This document shows positions 34,801 through 49,900 of a stretch of 64,000 nt of DNA, in pieces (positions within the stretch are counted from its first letter, which is position 1; the number at the start of each line of letters is the position of its first letter). Origin of the DNA: Brachypodius melanocephalos (lineage: Eukaryota; Chordata; Aves; Passeriformes; Pycnonotidae); NCBI GenBank assembly GCA_013398615.1, contig VZSR01002145.1, positions 1,730,577 to 1,794,576 on the forward strand, written 5' to 3'. Both the position numbers and the translations under genes were made by a program. A model generated the notes under the pieces. It did no database searches. It had not been told where the DNA came from and was given only the letters and a program-made list of their open reading frames with translations.

Positions 34801-37800
34801 GTGTTTTCCCCCAGGAATTACCTGTTCAGCTCGTAGAGGTGCCTCCCTGAGATGAAGTAGCGCGTCAAGGGCTGGGTGTTGCTGACACACTGGATGCTGG
34901 AGTTCATGAAGCACGTGTTCCCCAGATTGCTCAGGCCTGTAGCACCTTTCTCAGTAGGGACTGAGCAAAAATAACATCATTTGAGCAGTTGTGCAGAGCA
35001 GAAAATTCACAATGTTGTAGCAGCAGCTTCTCACAGTAACCAGTTTAATTGAAGCTGACACTACAAGGATGCAGCAGGTGTTTAAAATATCTGCCCTCTC
35101 AAGCCTGCTTCACAGAAATTGAGGTGTTTTGTTGATTTGATCCACCACGGACAGCAGTGCAACCCATAGAGAATATTTACAGGTAATTATAGCACTGAAA
35201 ATTCTGGGTTCGTTTGTTAAAATCTTAATTATTCCTTGCTTTAACAAAACCCAAGGTAATAAACAAAAAATCCCATCCTACATTTCCAGCATTTAAGTCA
35301 ATATGAAGGCCAAGCAAAGCAGCATAAATGATCTCACCCTGTTAACAGGACTTGTGTTCAAAAGAATTGTTTCAACATTCCAACTGTTTTCTTGGATTTT
35401 TCTTCTCATAATCCAGCTACTCTGTGAAAGACTCACCTTTGTGTCTGTCTATTTTACTGCTGTTTGCTATGAAAGACATCTCTTCTGGCCAGCTCATGTC
35501 TTTGTTTCGAACTAGAAAAGGACATGAAAAGGGCTTTTTAAAAATTGTTACTTACTCCAGAGAGCTTACACAGCTGAAGAGGTTTAATTAAAATTTTCTA
35601 ATATTTGGGATTAGAAATGTGCTTACTTCTAGCTATTATTTTTTTGCTAGTTTCCATTTCAATGTTTCTAATCATTACTGGAACTCACTCTAACACTGGC
35701 ATCCCTCCAACCACACCAGGAACATCTTTAGGAAGCAGCCTTGGGATTGCTTTCGCTGTTGAATAGCAAATTTTTCAGTGCTTATTCAAATTCCCAATAA
35801 AGATCCACCAGGTCTGAACAAATCAGTCCATGATCCACCATCATTATTTTGTGTTGTTGCAAATCAACAAGGGATCCAAATGCATTTCAAAATAGGGACA
35901 AAATACACATAAACTTTCCTAAATCAGCTTTGCCACCACCTCCCCATAGGTTCTCTCTGTAAATCTCTATTTTGAGAGGTACAGTTAATTATTCTTTTTA
36001 TACCTTCTATTACTAAATGCTGCTCATCTTGGATTTTAAGGTATTCCAGTCTGTGATCTTCATCATCCAGCAAAGTGAGATAGTTCTGCAGGAGAAAAAA
36101 AAAAACCACATCATAGAACTAGAGTTCTACATGTTCAACACTCTGAGGATCTTTTCACTTCAAACAGAAACAAAAGCACAAAAAAACTCTGAGAAACAAA
36201 CAGCAAAAGTCTTGAAGTGTAAAGGATTTTTATGGCCACTGCACATGTGTAGTTAATAGAGGCTGGAAAGGACTAAAACAAGAAATATAGAATAAAAATA
36301 AATAAAAAAGGAAAGGAGAGGAGCAGGATTACCTCACTGTTGTAGAGCCAGAGGCGCATGTCCTCCTCCTTGATGCGCAGCCTCTGCGACAGGTACTCGT
36401 GGATCTCCTTGATGGTTTGCATCCGACTGAAGCAGCCAGTGTAAGCCAAGACCCTCTTCAAAGGAGCATTTGGGGAGGGGACATTCCCTGCATTCAGGGA
36501 GAGAATGGATTTACCCAGAGGTCAGAACAATCATTACACACCGAACATGCTCTCTGCAGAAAGTATTGTACGCTTGGAGTGCTTGTGTTTGTGGGTTAGG
36601 TGGAAAGCCAGTTGTTACTGAGCCTGTGGGACAACAAATTTGCTGTCACCCAGCAGATAAAATACCTCTCTCCTTAGCAAAACCTATTAGAAAATAGTTT
36701 CTCTGAGATTCTCACAGGAAATAAAACAATCCAGTGGAGTTTTATGAGTTTTCACCGTTCTTTTTGTCTCAAAGAGAGGTAAAGGGAATTTTCAAAATAA
36801 AGAACTCCAAAATTTCATAAGGATTTCCTTTTTGAGAAAATGTTGTAAGCAAAATTAAGTAAAAAACCTTTGACTATTTTTTGGGAGTAACATGACTTTG
36901 CTTCAGCTCTTGTGTGGGGATGAATGCTGATCTGTGCACATGGAATCAGCCTGGCAGCTCACAACAGAAGTGCTCTTAATAACTAAATTTCTTAAAAACA
37001 AAATTCCTCAAAACATTCTTTGAAGACACCTCGGATTTCCACCAAAATTTCTAAACAAGCTCACATTTGCAGAAACAAATTAATTGGTCAAGATTGTTCC
37101 TCTTTCTAATGGGAGCTCATCTTTAAATAAAATATTTGCACTAGAAATTAGACCAACTTTAAGAGAGGTTTTTTCTTGAGTTTTTTTTGTTTAAAATTCA
37201 GAAGTTCTCCACTCCTTACAAACATGAAAAGCTTTTATTATCCAGCCAAATCCAAACTGGGCAACTGAAATATTTAAGTAGCCTGAGAAGTGACACAGTT
37301 CTATTTTCACTGTTCAAAAATTACAATAAAATAAACAGTACAACGTGAACAGGTGCAGTATTACATTATCACATGCAATTTGCCAAGAGAGTAAATGATA
37401 CCTTATAAATCAGCAAAGCATCAGTCTGGCTTCAGTGTACCAAGCAAAGTATTCAGTGTTTTTTTAAAAAAGAAAACAACATTTTCTGAGATTAGGGATC
37501 AGAGGATTAGTTGTAAGATTACAGCAAGAAAGCACATCTGAGAACTCCACAAGATTAATAACAGATTGGACAATCAAATTAGTGCGGTGCAGAGTAATTC
37601 CAAATCAAGATCAAATTTGGCACGTGAGAAGATTGTCTTCATTGGAATTTGGGCATTTTAGGATGTCCAAACAAAGCAGTTTCCATTGGATTAGGTCAGG
37701 CAGGAAAGCTGGATTTGGGCAGAGGGTGTTTGTGCAGCACAACTCGATGGCACAGGCAGCTGCTGACCACACAGAGAGTTGAGATCCGACCAAAGCAGTG

Positions 37801-40800
37801 AAAAATGGAGCATCTGCATCAGGGTTTTACCCACATTGTGACACTAGCAAGGCTGAAGGACTGAATTTCCAGCAGTCAGGTGAGGCCATTTTTGGACACG
37901 TGAACAGCAGGGATTCCTTCCAGCCTCTCGTGCGAGGCAGACTGGGAACTGCAGACAAATCCTGCAACACCTCAGCTGAAATGTGAAGCCACAACTAAAG
38001 ATTATTCTTGTACAATCTTTTGGTGAGCATTACCACCACAATTATGACAAATAGATTTTAGCTGGGTGTTTGTATTTAATTGTCTTTTTGAACTACATCA
38101 AATAATAGTCTTCATATTCCATCCATTTCATCACTCTCTAAAGAGCATTAAATAATTTCGGGCATCAAAGCCCAGCTGCCCAAGGAACTCAGAAGCAGTT
38201 GGCTGAGCATTAATTGAATTTATTGTGCCACTGCACTGTGGGGGAGGCACAGAGGCACCTATTCCATGGCTACAGGAATCACTCCCAAAATGGGAATGCC
38301 CAGCTTCTGAACAGTTCAGTCCTGCAGTGCTCATTTCTCACTCCCAACTCACCCATAAACAGTGGCAACCAACTGATTTCCCTGCAAATGCTCCCTGCTG
38401 CCTCTTCCCTCGAGGAGGGGGCAGGGAAAGCCCTGGAAACGCTCCCTGCTGCCTTTTCCTTGGAGGAGAGAGCAGGGGGCAGCCCCTGGATGCTCCATTG
38501 TGCCGCGGGGCCATCGAGCTGGAGCACAAACGCAGCGCAGGAAGCTCCCCCAGCCTGGGCTGGCCTCGAAACTGCACAGCGGGTGCTGCTGGTGGTTCTT
38601 GCTGCATTCTTAAGTTACCTCTGGGCAAATGCTGAGGGAACATTCTGAGGCTCATCATACCCATATTGACCCAGACGTTGGACTGCTGGGTGCGCGTGGC
38701 CGGCTGCTGCCGCAGGAACAGCAGGTACCGGGGGAACAGCTCCAGCTCGGGCACGTTGGTCTTGCTGTTCTTGATCACCTGCAAAAAAACCCCACATTTG
38801 GAACGTTTTAGACATTTCACCTTGCAAGGCTGGAGGAAATTGTAATGATTCGGTCACTAAAAAGCGATTAAATTATTAAAAAACCAAACTCGTTTATGTG
38901 GAGACAAAAAAAAAAATCCCAACTTCTCGTGGGGTTTTAGGCAAATATCCCCAGGAATGACAAATTCCTGATTCCTAAGCACTTTTTGGAGCTTATTAGC
39001 TGCAGGTTGTCAAAAGCAAACACCTTATTTAGTGCAGCATCACTCTCTGCACCACACCATGGAAAGAATCTTTTTTCTGATTCCTGGGATAGATGTGAAT
39101 CCACAATGAACCTCATTAATTCCACTCAGTCTATGATACTTCCACATAAAAGTTTCACAGCTGTTGAAAGAACTGACAAATGCAGGATAAGACATTCGGT
39201 TTGAACTTTGTGAACCACAGGATTGACTTAAAACCTTCATATTGTACAAACAGGCTGCAACCTACTTTTGTTGCATTTTGCTGTGTTGACAGAAAAAGCT
39301 GAAATTGCCCCAAAACACATTCTTGCAGCTTTTCAGCCACCATTTCTACAAAGATTTCTGCCACCTAGATCTGCCCAAATATACAACCAGAAATGGAAAG
39401 AATGTTTAGTCTTTTTGTGACCATGTGAAGCAGATGAGAACAGCTCAAGCTGTGAGAAGAAACGTACCACAGTATTGGACTTCAGCTACAACAAAAACAA
39501 TGGTGATGACATTTTCTGAGGGGGAAAAAAAGCACATTACTTTGTGTATAAAGTGATGTGGCCTTTTCTGGATCATGAAAGGTGTTTGTTTCCATGGAGA
39601 ATGTGTGGGAGGAGGTAAGAAGCCAGTGATTTTTCCCTGTAAAATAATTGTCTGCACTAGAGCCAACAGACTAAATTGTCAAAAATCATGGAGATAATCC
39701 TCTCCCATCTGTGACGCTGAATGTTTGTGACACTAACCACCAAAAATCTACTGCTACCAGCACAAAAACACCCTCATATCCTTTCTTTAATTGCATCTCC
39801 TACAAGGGACTACCTGACAGAGAACAAACCAAGCAATCTGTGGAATAAATACACTCCAGCACCTGTTCCCAGCTGCTTTTGAGCTCTTCCCCAAACTTTG
39901 CCCATTGTGTTTCTTCCCCCCACTCCATGAAATGTCAGAGAGAAGGAACACGTTTTCAGAGCTGCAGGTGTCCTACTTTTCATTTTATAGCTTTTTAACT
40001 GTATCTCAGCTTTAGAAGAGGAGAGTTTTGATGGCAAAAACCTTTTGAATTGACCTCAGATTTACTTTTGTGTGTTTTAGCAAACACCAGCAGCACTTCT
40101 TGCCCTGCTCAAGACCCCCTGGGATTGTGCTGCAAACCTCCAGCTGAACGACCACAACTTCCCACCCAGGACCAGTCTGGAGGTTGCTTTTTCCCAGTTT
40201 GCTCCTCAAGACACAGGATGAAGTAGGAGATGACTGGAAGAGGTTACCTGGTGCCACTGAACAAATGTGGGTGTTCAAAAGTGTCTAAAATCACAACTCA
40301 CCGGCCTGGGCAAGGAGAGGTTTGCTCCATACCAGTGGTAAAGTGCTCTCCAAACTGGTTCTGGCACCATCACATAATCCTTTCCTTCCACCAGCTGTGG
40401 AGATCTCTTCAACCTTCCACCCTCCATGGTTAATGATGCAGCCTTAAAAAAAAAAAAGGGGGGGGGAGGGTTTTGTCACATCTCAAGTGGAGAAATTAGT
40501 ACACAGCCACAATGATTTTAGTTCATGAACACAGAACACTCTTTAATTATTAAAAGACTTCTAAGTAACAATTAGCAGCTGCTTTTCACACTGAGAGATG
40601 GTAGTTAAATGTAACAGTAATTAACGTTCAAGTCTCATTATTTACTGTTTCTCTAAAAGCTTCTGCAGTACAACATTCATGTGTTTTGCTCTTGTGTCAC
40701 CTACTCCAACAACTTGGAATAGAAAAATCCCATCTCTGCTCAGCATTGATGCTGCTGCTCTGTGTTTCATGTTCTATTTGCACTCATACTGCAAAAACCA

Positions 40801-43800
40801 TCAGTTCTGTTTTACTAGATCGTTATGCAACAGCAGTAAATTCACATTTAGATGAAGTGTTTGATTATCAAAGTATTTTACATTTAATGCTGCGAGCTCT
40901 CTTTTCATAAATACCTTCCCAACTGCAAGAATATTTTGAGTGTTTCTTTTCTCACAAAACACAAGAGTAGCTGTAGAAGCAGAACACAAATTTTCCCCTC
41001 TCAAAATAAGAGTAAGAAACCTAAATTTTGCTGTATGGCAGAGCAGCGTTAATTCAGAATTATGTTGGAAAAAAGCCAGCATAAAAAAGCTGTGATGAAA
41101 GAGAGTTAAATCTGCTTTTCCTCTATTGCCATGCCTTGGCTGCCTTTACCTTGACTGGCTCCTGTGTCACCAGGGGCTGGTTATCAATAGCTCCAGGTTT
41201 CTGGGGGTTCAGCTGCAGCAGAGCATTCCCATTGGATCCCAGCAAACACTGGTTGTTATTGTCTGAAGTGTTGTGCTGCCTTGCAAAGCTCACCTCAGAG
41301 CCTGGGGTGCCAGGGTACAGAGTGTCTGAGCACAAAGCAAGAGAAAAAACAGAAATAATTCAGCTCCTGATCCCATAAACCACAAAGGCATGAGTTACAC
41401 TCTTGTATCCCTGCTTTAAAAACCACAAAGTTTGCTGCCCTTCGTCCTGCAGTGAAACATGCAACTCTTCCACCTCCAGAGGGATCCATCTATCATCTCT
41501 CAGAAAGGGGATTTTATGTTCTATTTTATATATTTTATATCATGATTACACAAACACAGCTCTGAAACAGCCTGACCAGCCTTGCATAAGCAAATGTGGT
41601 GAATTAACATCCAGTTGTTATCTGGATGTTTGAGTATCAAACTCCAAAAAACTCATATACAGAACTGAAGAGATATCCAATAATGCTTTGTTTTATTTTT
41701 CCTTGAAAAGGCAAATGGTTTTATTATTCTTATTCTTATTTATTCTTAGAGAAACTGCTTTGGTCATGCAGAACTAAATGGAAATTTCAATAAAAATAAA
41801 GAAACTTTGTCTCTCTGTCTTTGTTTCCCCCAACCCCTACAACCCAAAAAATCACAGTAATTTACCTGATTTCAACTGAACTTATGATTTTAAAATATCA
41901 GATGCAACCTTCAGCTGTCTTATAAGGAATAAAAAATCTCCAATTCTCACAAGAACTCATTGAAAATCTGAACTAAAATCTCTTCTTTCACAAAGATGGC
42001 TCTTAGGATCTGCACAAACTCATTCAAATTTAAATCACATGCCCTGTAAAACTACAACTGTGCTTTTCCTCGTCATTTTTTGCTGTTTCCTCCCTCTTTT
42101 TACTATCATTGCATGGCAGAGTACAGGATCAACCAGCTTAAAACAACTTAATATGAAAGTGGGGAGAAAAATCCAGTCAGAAAATCAACGATAGGAGAAA
42201 AAAATACCTTGAAAATAATTCTGGAAGTGAATCCCAGCAAAACAGATGAACTGCTGTTAAACCAGACTTTGTGTTTAGCCACCACACACTAAAAAATCCT
42301 GAAAAAATCCTACAAATCCTGCAATCCAAGCTGTGTTATCAGTCTGCCTGGGGTGGGGTCCATGCAGTGTGCAGTTTTCCCAAAAGCTGTTCTACACGAA
42401 ACCTCCAAGGAAATAAGATGCTTACTGCTGCTGGTGGACTCTGAGGCTTCTGAGGCAGTGGAAATATTATCTGAAAACTTTTCTTCTGGTGCACTGGAGT
42501 CATTAAGAGCTCCCATTTTGTCTTCTCCCTGTTCTGGGGTATTGGCTGCAGCAGCTACCAGGGGATTCTTACCTCCACTCAAGACAGATGAAGGCTCTAT
42601 CACAACTGGGTTTGCATCCTAGAGTTGGGGAGAACAGGAAAAGTTAATTAGGAGCCAAGATCAAAGGCATGCCAGTCAAAGCAGCCACCAAAAACTCACA
42701 GTTCTGGGAGCGCTTTTGCACATCACAAGATTTGCTGAAGGAAAAATGATTTCTACATGTACCAATAAAAAAAAACAATCAGCAGAAATAAACTCCCAAA
42801 ATTGTTAAAACAATCAAACCGTCCTGGCACAGAGTCAGAATTCCAAAATTATTTTCCTTACCCAGATACAGAAAAACATCCCTGGTTTTACACAGCTGTA
42901 ATTACAGACTGTAAATATTTGAAGACTTGAAGTTCATGTGGTTCAATGGGAACAGCAAGCACGACAACAAAAAGCCACATTTTTTTCCTCAAACCTGCAG
43001 CATTTTCACAGGAATTCTGGTGGGGTTTGATTTCTGCTTGAGAAGGGCAGTGAGTAATGGCCTGGTGCCATTATGCAAAGGATTAGGGATGAAATCCTGG
43101 GCACATCTGAGCTCTCCCACCAGGGTAAGGATCAAATTACCTGGCATTTCTGGCATTTCAACCCTCATTTGGCCAATTCATTGTGCACAAAGAATAATGG
43201 TCATTACAAGGTTAGTTAATGCACATGCTGCAATTTTCCCAGTACTTTCAGCTGTTTGTTTTTACAAAATAAATCAAGTCCTTATATGATTACTTATGAG
43301 GGTATAAAAACTCTTTTGAGATGTTTATTTCACTTGTTTAGCCTGTAAATAATATTTCTCTCCAATTCGATTTTATTAGATTTATTAAACATTCTGTATT
43401 TTGTACCGTTCAGTGGTGCTTTAGCTTAAATATTTCAGTTAAGGTGTATTACAGAGCACCCTGTATCTATAAAGTTTTAGCAGGACTCCTTTGATTGGGT
43501 ATTAGGCTATTTTTTGTCATTGCCTCCGAAGCAAATTATACCAATTTCCTCCTTCATCCAGAAAATTCAGAGTGTATTTGTGGCCCAAGCCAAGTCAAGC
43601 CCAAAGTGGGCAGCTTTATTATCAAATGGATCAGAAACAACGAAAGAAACGCTCCTGTGAGCATGGTTTTTATTCAAAAAATATTTTAAGATGTACAAAT
43701 GATGGAAGAGATGAGAATTTAATGAAATTACAGTGCAAAGCTCCCCACGTAACAATGATTCAGCAGAACAATTCTTTTCCACCAAGAGACAGGAGATGCT

Positions 43801-43900
43801 CAATTCTGAGCATTATTGGTTCAGCAGTCATTTCCTCCACACTGGTTTTTCCACCAACACATTCAGAAAGACAAGAAATCCCTTATTCAGTATAGATTAC

Positions 43901-43941
<41 letters not shown>

Positions 43942-46900
43942 TACTTACATATTTGACATATTCTTTCCACTGGTGCCACCAGGGCATAGCAATGAGAAAC
44001 CAGTTGTGCCCTGGCTGGAGGCCATACCTGCTCTCTCTTTCCAACCAGCCTCTGCACAGAGAAAATGGGAATTTTTAGCTCAAACAGGGAATTTCCAGTT
44101 CTTTTGAAAACACTAAAAGGTGGATCTGGAAGCCATGGAAGCTCCTGAGCAAAGCCCACACCTGATAATCTGTCCTTCCTCCTCTGGAGTGGCAGGTCTC
44201 AGTCCCAAAACTATGTGGCACACCTGGAGAAAGAAAGAAATTCTTATTAACAGGCAAAAAAACCCCAACTCAGATGAGAACTTTCCTCATTTAATAATGG
44301 AGCAAGATTAGTTCAAATTGAATAAATCACTAATAAAGAAGTCTTTTGAGCTGTGAGATTCCCAATTCGTTCCCAGTGTTAAGTTAAAGCACCAAGAATG
44401 TCAAATGCCACACAAACATTAAGGTGGAGAGAAAAGCAGTTTGCATTCTTTTCAGGCTGTGGATCAGATGCAAAAATGAGGATGTCTGGGTGTGCTGGAG
44501 AGAGGCACTGAGGAGCTGGGACAGTGCAGGTGGTTGGAAGAGGGTGAACTAAAAGTTTAAAAGAATTGGAAGGGGAAAAGCTGGGACTGAGTGGTTCTAG
44601 ATGGGATTGAAAGGGAAACAAGCACTGGAGAGGCTGAGGGAGAAGTTCAGAGCAGAGCAACCAACCCAAACCTCAGCAAAACCACTCTGCAAAGTGCAGG
44701 ACATTCTCTGAACGTCTGCTGCTATTTGAATTTCTATTTTCTTACTTAGTTTTGAACTGAAGCCAGGAGGAAAAGGCCCCATCTCCTGGCCTGGGTGGGG
44801 TTTTATTCCCAGTGCAAACCAGTGTCAGATGCTCCTGCTTCACTCCTGTCCCAGTAAAGCTGGCCAGGGAGTGAGGGAAGGGCTCCTCAGGAACCTGTCC
44901 ACCCTCCCAGATGGTTTTTTTGCTGCTCACCCCATGAGTTACAGCCTTCTCCTGATGTCTCTTTTGAGGCTATCAATTTGTATCTCAGCTGGAGATTTCT
45001 AATCACTGCTAAGATATCTTATTTAAATTTATATTACAGGGAGAGAGACCATCTCACATTTGGAATGAAACAAAGGCCATTAGCCAGGGGGAAGCAACAG
45101 ATTTTCCAGCACGCACAACACAGCTGGGTCTGGTGTTTCTTTTTAAATTTGTGGAGCTAAAATGAGATTCTTCAGATAAACCAACCCCTCTGCAAACAAA
45201 CCCATTTGTTGACAAGCTTTCCACTCAGAATATTTGGCTTTTCTGTCTGCAGATGAGGCAAATGACACCTCAAATAAACACCCAGATAAATCAATGGCAG
45301 ACTCTGCCCTGTGCTTTACGTGATAAAGTTATAAAAAAAAAAATTAAAACCTAAAATGAAAACACAGCAGCTATGCCAGGAGGAAAAAAAAAACATTGTA
45401 AATGAGACTTCCAATGAGCAATGTGCAACACTGGTGATGTGTAATCAGCATTAAGACAGATTTATTACATCTTCATTCATTCTTTGTCAAGATTGCAGGG
45501 ATATTTGTTAGTTCATCAATATTTAGTTATGAGGGGATATTTGATGCCAGACAGGCCAAAAATAAAGACAGCCCTTCTGGAGAAGGTTGCAACTTCAGCA
45601 GACCTGATGTAATTAGAGATAAAATGAATTTGAAGAACTTTCTGGTGTTCCTCTCTCCAGCTGTGCTGTAGCTGCTGGCCTCAGGATACTCTCACTCAGT
45701 CACCCTAAAGCTCTTGGGAAAGCATCATTCAAAATACAATTTATAAAGCAGTCACAAGCCAATTATTATTATTATTATTATTATTATTATAATTTAAACT
45801 CCAAGTATTAACCTCAAAGGAAAGCAGGTAAGGAACAAACTGCAGTGATGAAAACACTCTTTGAGGGTTATTTTCTGCACAAAGCGAGCCAGAGCTAAAA
45901 TATGGATTTCAAGGATTTAGAAAAATCCAATTCAAGCTCAATTAAAACCCAATTCAGCACACACTTAATCCTCAGCTTCTGCAAGTGAACAGTGATAGGA
46001 TATCCCAGCTTTCCAGGACTGCTTCATCAAGGAAGCAATGAGAAGTACCTTGGAGGGCCTTAACAGAAAGTGTAAAGGGAAACTGCTGGTAAAACATAAA
46101 GGGAAAGAATTTGGGATTTTTTTTATCTCGTTCCCTGAGTTACTTTCTTGGCAAAGATTTGCCACAAAAATCATTTCAAACTCAGCCTTTGTCTAATGGA
46201 AAATATAATTGCTGATACAGTCAAAATTTCGTTTTCTGAACAGTGCACCGGGTTCTCATGAACAGATGAGGCTTTGGGCATCTCCACGCACTGCAAGGAA
46301 CAAATCAAAGAGAGAATTTCTCTGCCAAGGCAGCCCAGAGCTGCAAAGCCACATCCCCTCCTGTGCACACAAATGCTGAGGCTGCACTTCGTGGCCATGC
46401 AGAAAGCTCAGCAGTTAATTACTGTAAATTACAACCTTAGATTTCCCCTAAACATACCTGAAAAAGTAGATTTAAAAATTCATTGGCAAGAGCACTCTTC
46501 ACACTCCATATCTGGTAGTCCTCCAGGGTGAGGTGTCCAAGCTGGATGGGAGAAGGGAAGGAGAAGGAAAAACCATCAAAAGATGAACCTGGTTCTGGTA
46601 AAATGCTCATTACCTGTCTCAAACAAGGCATTGCAAAAACAGAGATTTGATAAAAACTGGCATCTACCACTAATTAAATCAAATTTGATCCAGGGAAAGA
46701 AAAAATAATCCAGTTTTAGCACAACGCAGGCAATCTAGAGAATTGAACAGCTCTGGGGGTACAGAGGGTGACCAGTGCCCAGTGTGGAACCATTCACACC
46801 CAGTGCTCATCACCTGCAGCCACTCCACACCCATCATCCTCCTCTGAGGGCTGGCAAAAACCAGTTTGGGTCACCAAGCCCTGGTGGCCTCACCCAACAA

Positions 46901-49900
46901 CACAAACCCATCAGTTCTTCATCACCTGCCAAGGCCCAGGGGTGTAACACTGACCATCTCAGAGGGATCCTCCATTCAGGGAAGGGATCAATCTGATTTT
47001 TTTTTTAATTTGGCAATATAATTGTGAGCCAGTTTTCCAGCACTGGCAGTTACTCTGCCTCTCCTTACAGCCCATTTTCTCCAGAGTTCACCCAGGTCAA
47101 AGCTAACACACCAAAAGAGGTTAAATAATTTATGTAATTACTGCACCATCAGCTCTTTCCAGCACTACACTGATGATGCAACTACAAAAATATTCTGAAG
47201 ATTGAAGTCTTCTTCTTTAACTCTTTGTGGAGTCAGGACTGCTGTACACTTGCTTATAAACTACCTTTTTTTTTTTCCAAGAAGCCAACCAATAAAAACC
47301 TCAAAGGCTGAAACAGAGAGAAGCCACAATTTCCACAGGTTTGGCAATTAAAGAATTATAATAAAGTATTTGCCCACCTCTTTGTTGGAGTACAAGCAGG
47401 CAAAACAACTATTCAAACACATAATTAAGCATTTCTAGACATTCTCTATAGTTTTTCATAAATTATTTATCACTTCCAGACACTCTTCCTAATTAGTGAA
47501 GCAAAGGATGAAATAATGGAAGCAACTTCCACAATATTTTTTGTGGAGATCTCCAAATTTCCTATTTCCAAAGAGCAAGGAGGAAAACTACAGATAATTA
47601 CAGATTTACACCCAGCTACACGTAAAGCACAACATAAACCACCAAGATTTTTTGTTGTGTCATGACAGATGCTTCCACGGGAAGATAATGCGTCTTGACA
47701 CAGCATAAAATATAAGATAAACTTCAAGATCAATTTAAAGAGGAAACAAAGAGCAGTTTCCCCAGAACAGAAGTCAAGCATCAGATTTAAAAGTGGTGTT
47801 ATGCACAGCAGAGCCTTGCAAACCGTGCAGGCTTCCAATTAATTTCATCTGGTTATGCATTTTGGGTTTAGCTTCAAGTATTAAAATGGCTTATAAAATT
47901 CAAACATGTTCTTCCCTTCAGAGCAACATGGTAAATTTTGATGGAAAAATGACATTTCTTGAGAAAGAATCTTTTATTGACACATCTCTGCTCTAAAGAA
48001 AGCACTTCCTTATAAATAAAGTGAAGATGCTGGGCTATAAAAATGACAAGGAAAGAACAGCAAATTCCTACCTTTGTGTTATCATGCACATGTAAAATAT
48101 CTTCCACGATTTCAGACAAACTCATGTCCAACTCCTTCAACAAAAGGATTAGAAAACAGAGTTAAAGTCTCCCAGCAGGATGTGCTCAGAATAAAAATAA
48201 AACTGTAAGAGCTGCTGGAAACTCTCAGCAATTCAAACCAAGGGCTCCCAGACTAAAAGCTGTGTTTTTGTACCTGTCTTTATATAAGAACAGACATTAT
48301 AACAAAGCACTGAGCTTTGGGCAGCTCAGGAACACATTCTAACCAAACCTTGTGCTTGGGGCAGGTGACAAAGGCAAGGGACAGCCACATGTCCCCATCC
48401 CCAGCTGAGGGGAGCCTGCACCCCACTGACCCCACCCAAACACCATGCACATTCCTCCTCTGGAAGGATGGCTCAGGAACCAGCAGGAAACCAATCCCAA
48501 GGCCCCACTCACAGGGATTTTGTCTGTCCTGTTGTCTTTCCACACCTCTAGAAGTGCCACCACCATGTCCTTGAGCTCGGTGCGAGACAAGACCCCATCG
48601 CGGTCCACGTCAAACACCTTGAAGCAAACTGAGGGAAAAGGGAATGAACTTTGCTCTTAGAACCACTCCATTAATCCTTTTTTTTTTTTTCTTTCTTCTT
48701 TGCAGCCCCTAAGCCTGCAGAGCAGCTGATTTAGTGCTGACAGCTCTGATGGGGGGATGCACGTTGTGGAGGTGAGGAAATGGAGCAGCTGTGTTTAATA
48801 AACTCAGATCCAGATTCCTGCAATCCTCTGCTGTGTTTGCTGATGGGACCTAGCAGGGGACATGTGTGCATCCAGAAATTCCCAGGGAATTACAGCTTGG
48901 GAGTTGCAACAATGTGGGTTTGGAGAAGAAGGGAACAAAAAGTGTTTCAAAACACAGGAACCTTGCAGGGAGCCAGCTGGGAACTGGGCAGTGAAAAGCC
49001 ACAACATGCTATTCACCACAAGACAATCAAATAGGACATTTGTTTTCTATTATAGATAATGAGTAGCTAAGTGTTTGCACTTTCTATATTGAGATACACA
49101 CTTCTGCCTGAAAATGCAGAACACTGCAAAAATAACTTCTGAAATGTAGCTTTTCCCAGTTAGACAATTTACATGGAACTACTGATAAGCTGTAAAATAC
49201 ACGGAATTAGGTTTAATCATCCTTTATAAAAGGAAATTGTGATATTTAAAATTCCTCTATTTTTTTTAACTTCTAAAGTCACCTTTCACAGACTTCTTCA
49301 GTGGGAAAACAATCTCAAAAGGTGAAAACAACTAAACCTCACTGTTCAAACTCAAAAACTCCCAACTTAACAGTTAAATTTTGCATACTTACACTTCTGT
49401 CTCTCTGCCAAGGGTCCCCTGCAACATGCTGAGAGCCCACAGGAAATTTCTTTAAAATCTATGTGATTGTCTCGGTTTTCATCAAAAGCATTAAACAAAC
49501 CTGCAAACCACAAAAGCATCTCCTGTTACAGCACCTGAGAGATGCACCCAGGGGTTCATGGGGAACAGGGGAAGGAGAAGTACAAACACTTGGCATTTAT
49601 TCTCATTAAGTGTGATAAAGGTAATTAAGCACAGCTAAGACCATTTAACGGTGAATGAGATCTCTCCTGGATGGCTGATCCAGCCAGGGGTGGGGAGAAA
49701 ATCGAGAATTCTCAACAGCTGCCTGGTCCTCACACCCTCCTTGTGATGACTGATTTAGAGTGAGGCAGAACCAGCATGGCCAGAACTTCCAATTCTGTTT
49801 GTGCTTGATAGAAATTCCTACAGAAATCACTGAATTTCACTGCAAATCTGGCCCTGGGTTAAGAGCTGTAGCTACCAGCCTTCAAAGCATTCAAGAGTTC

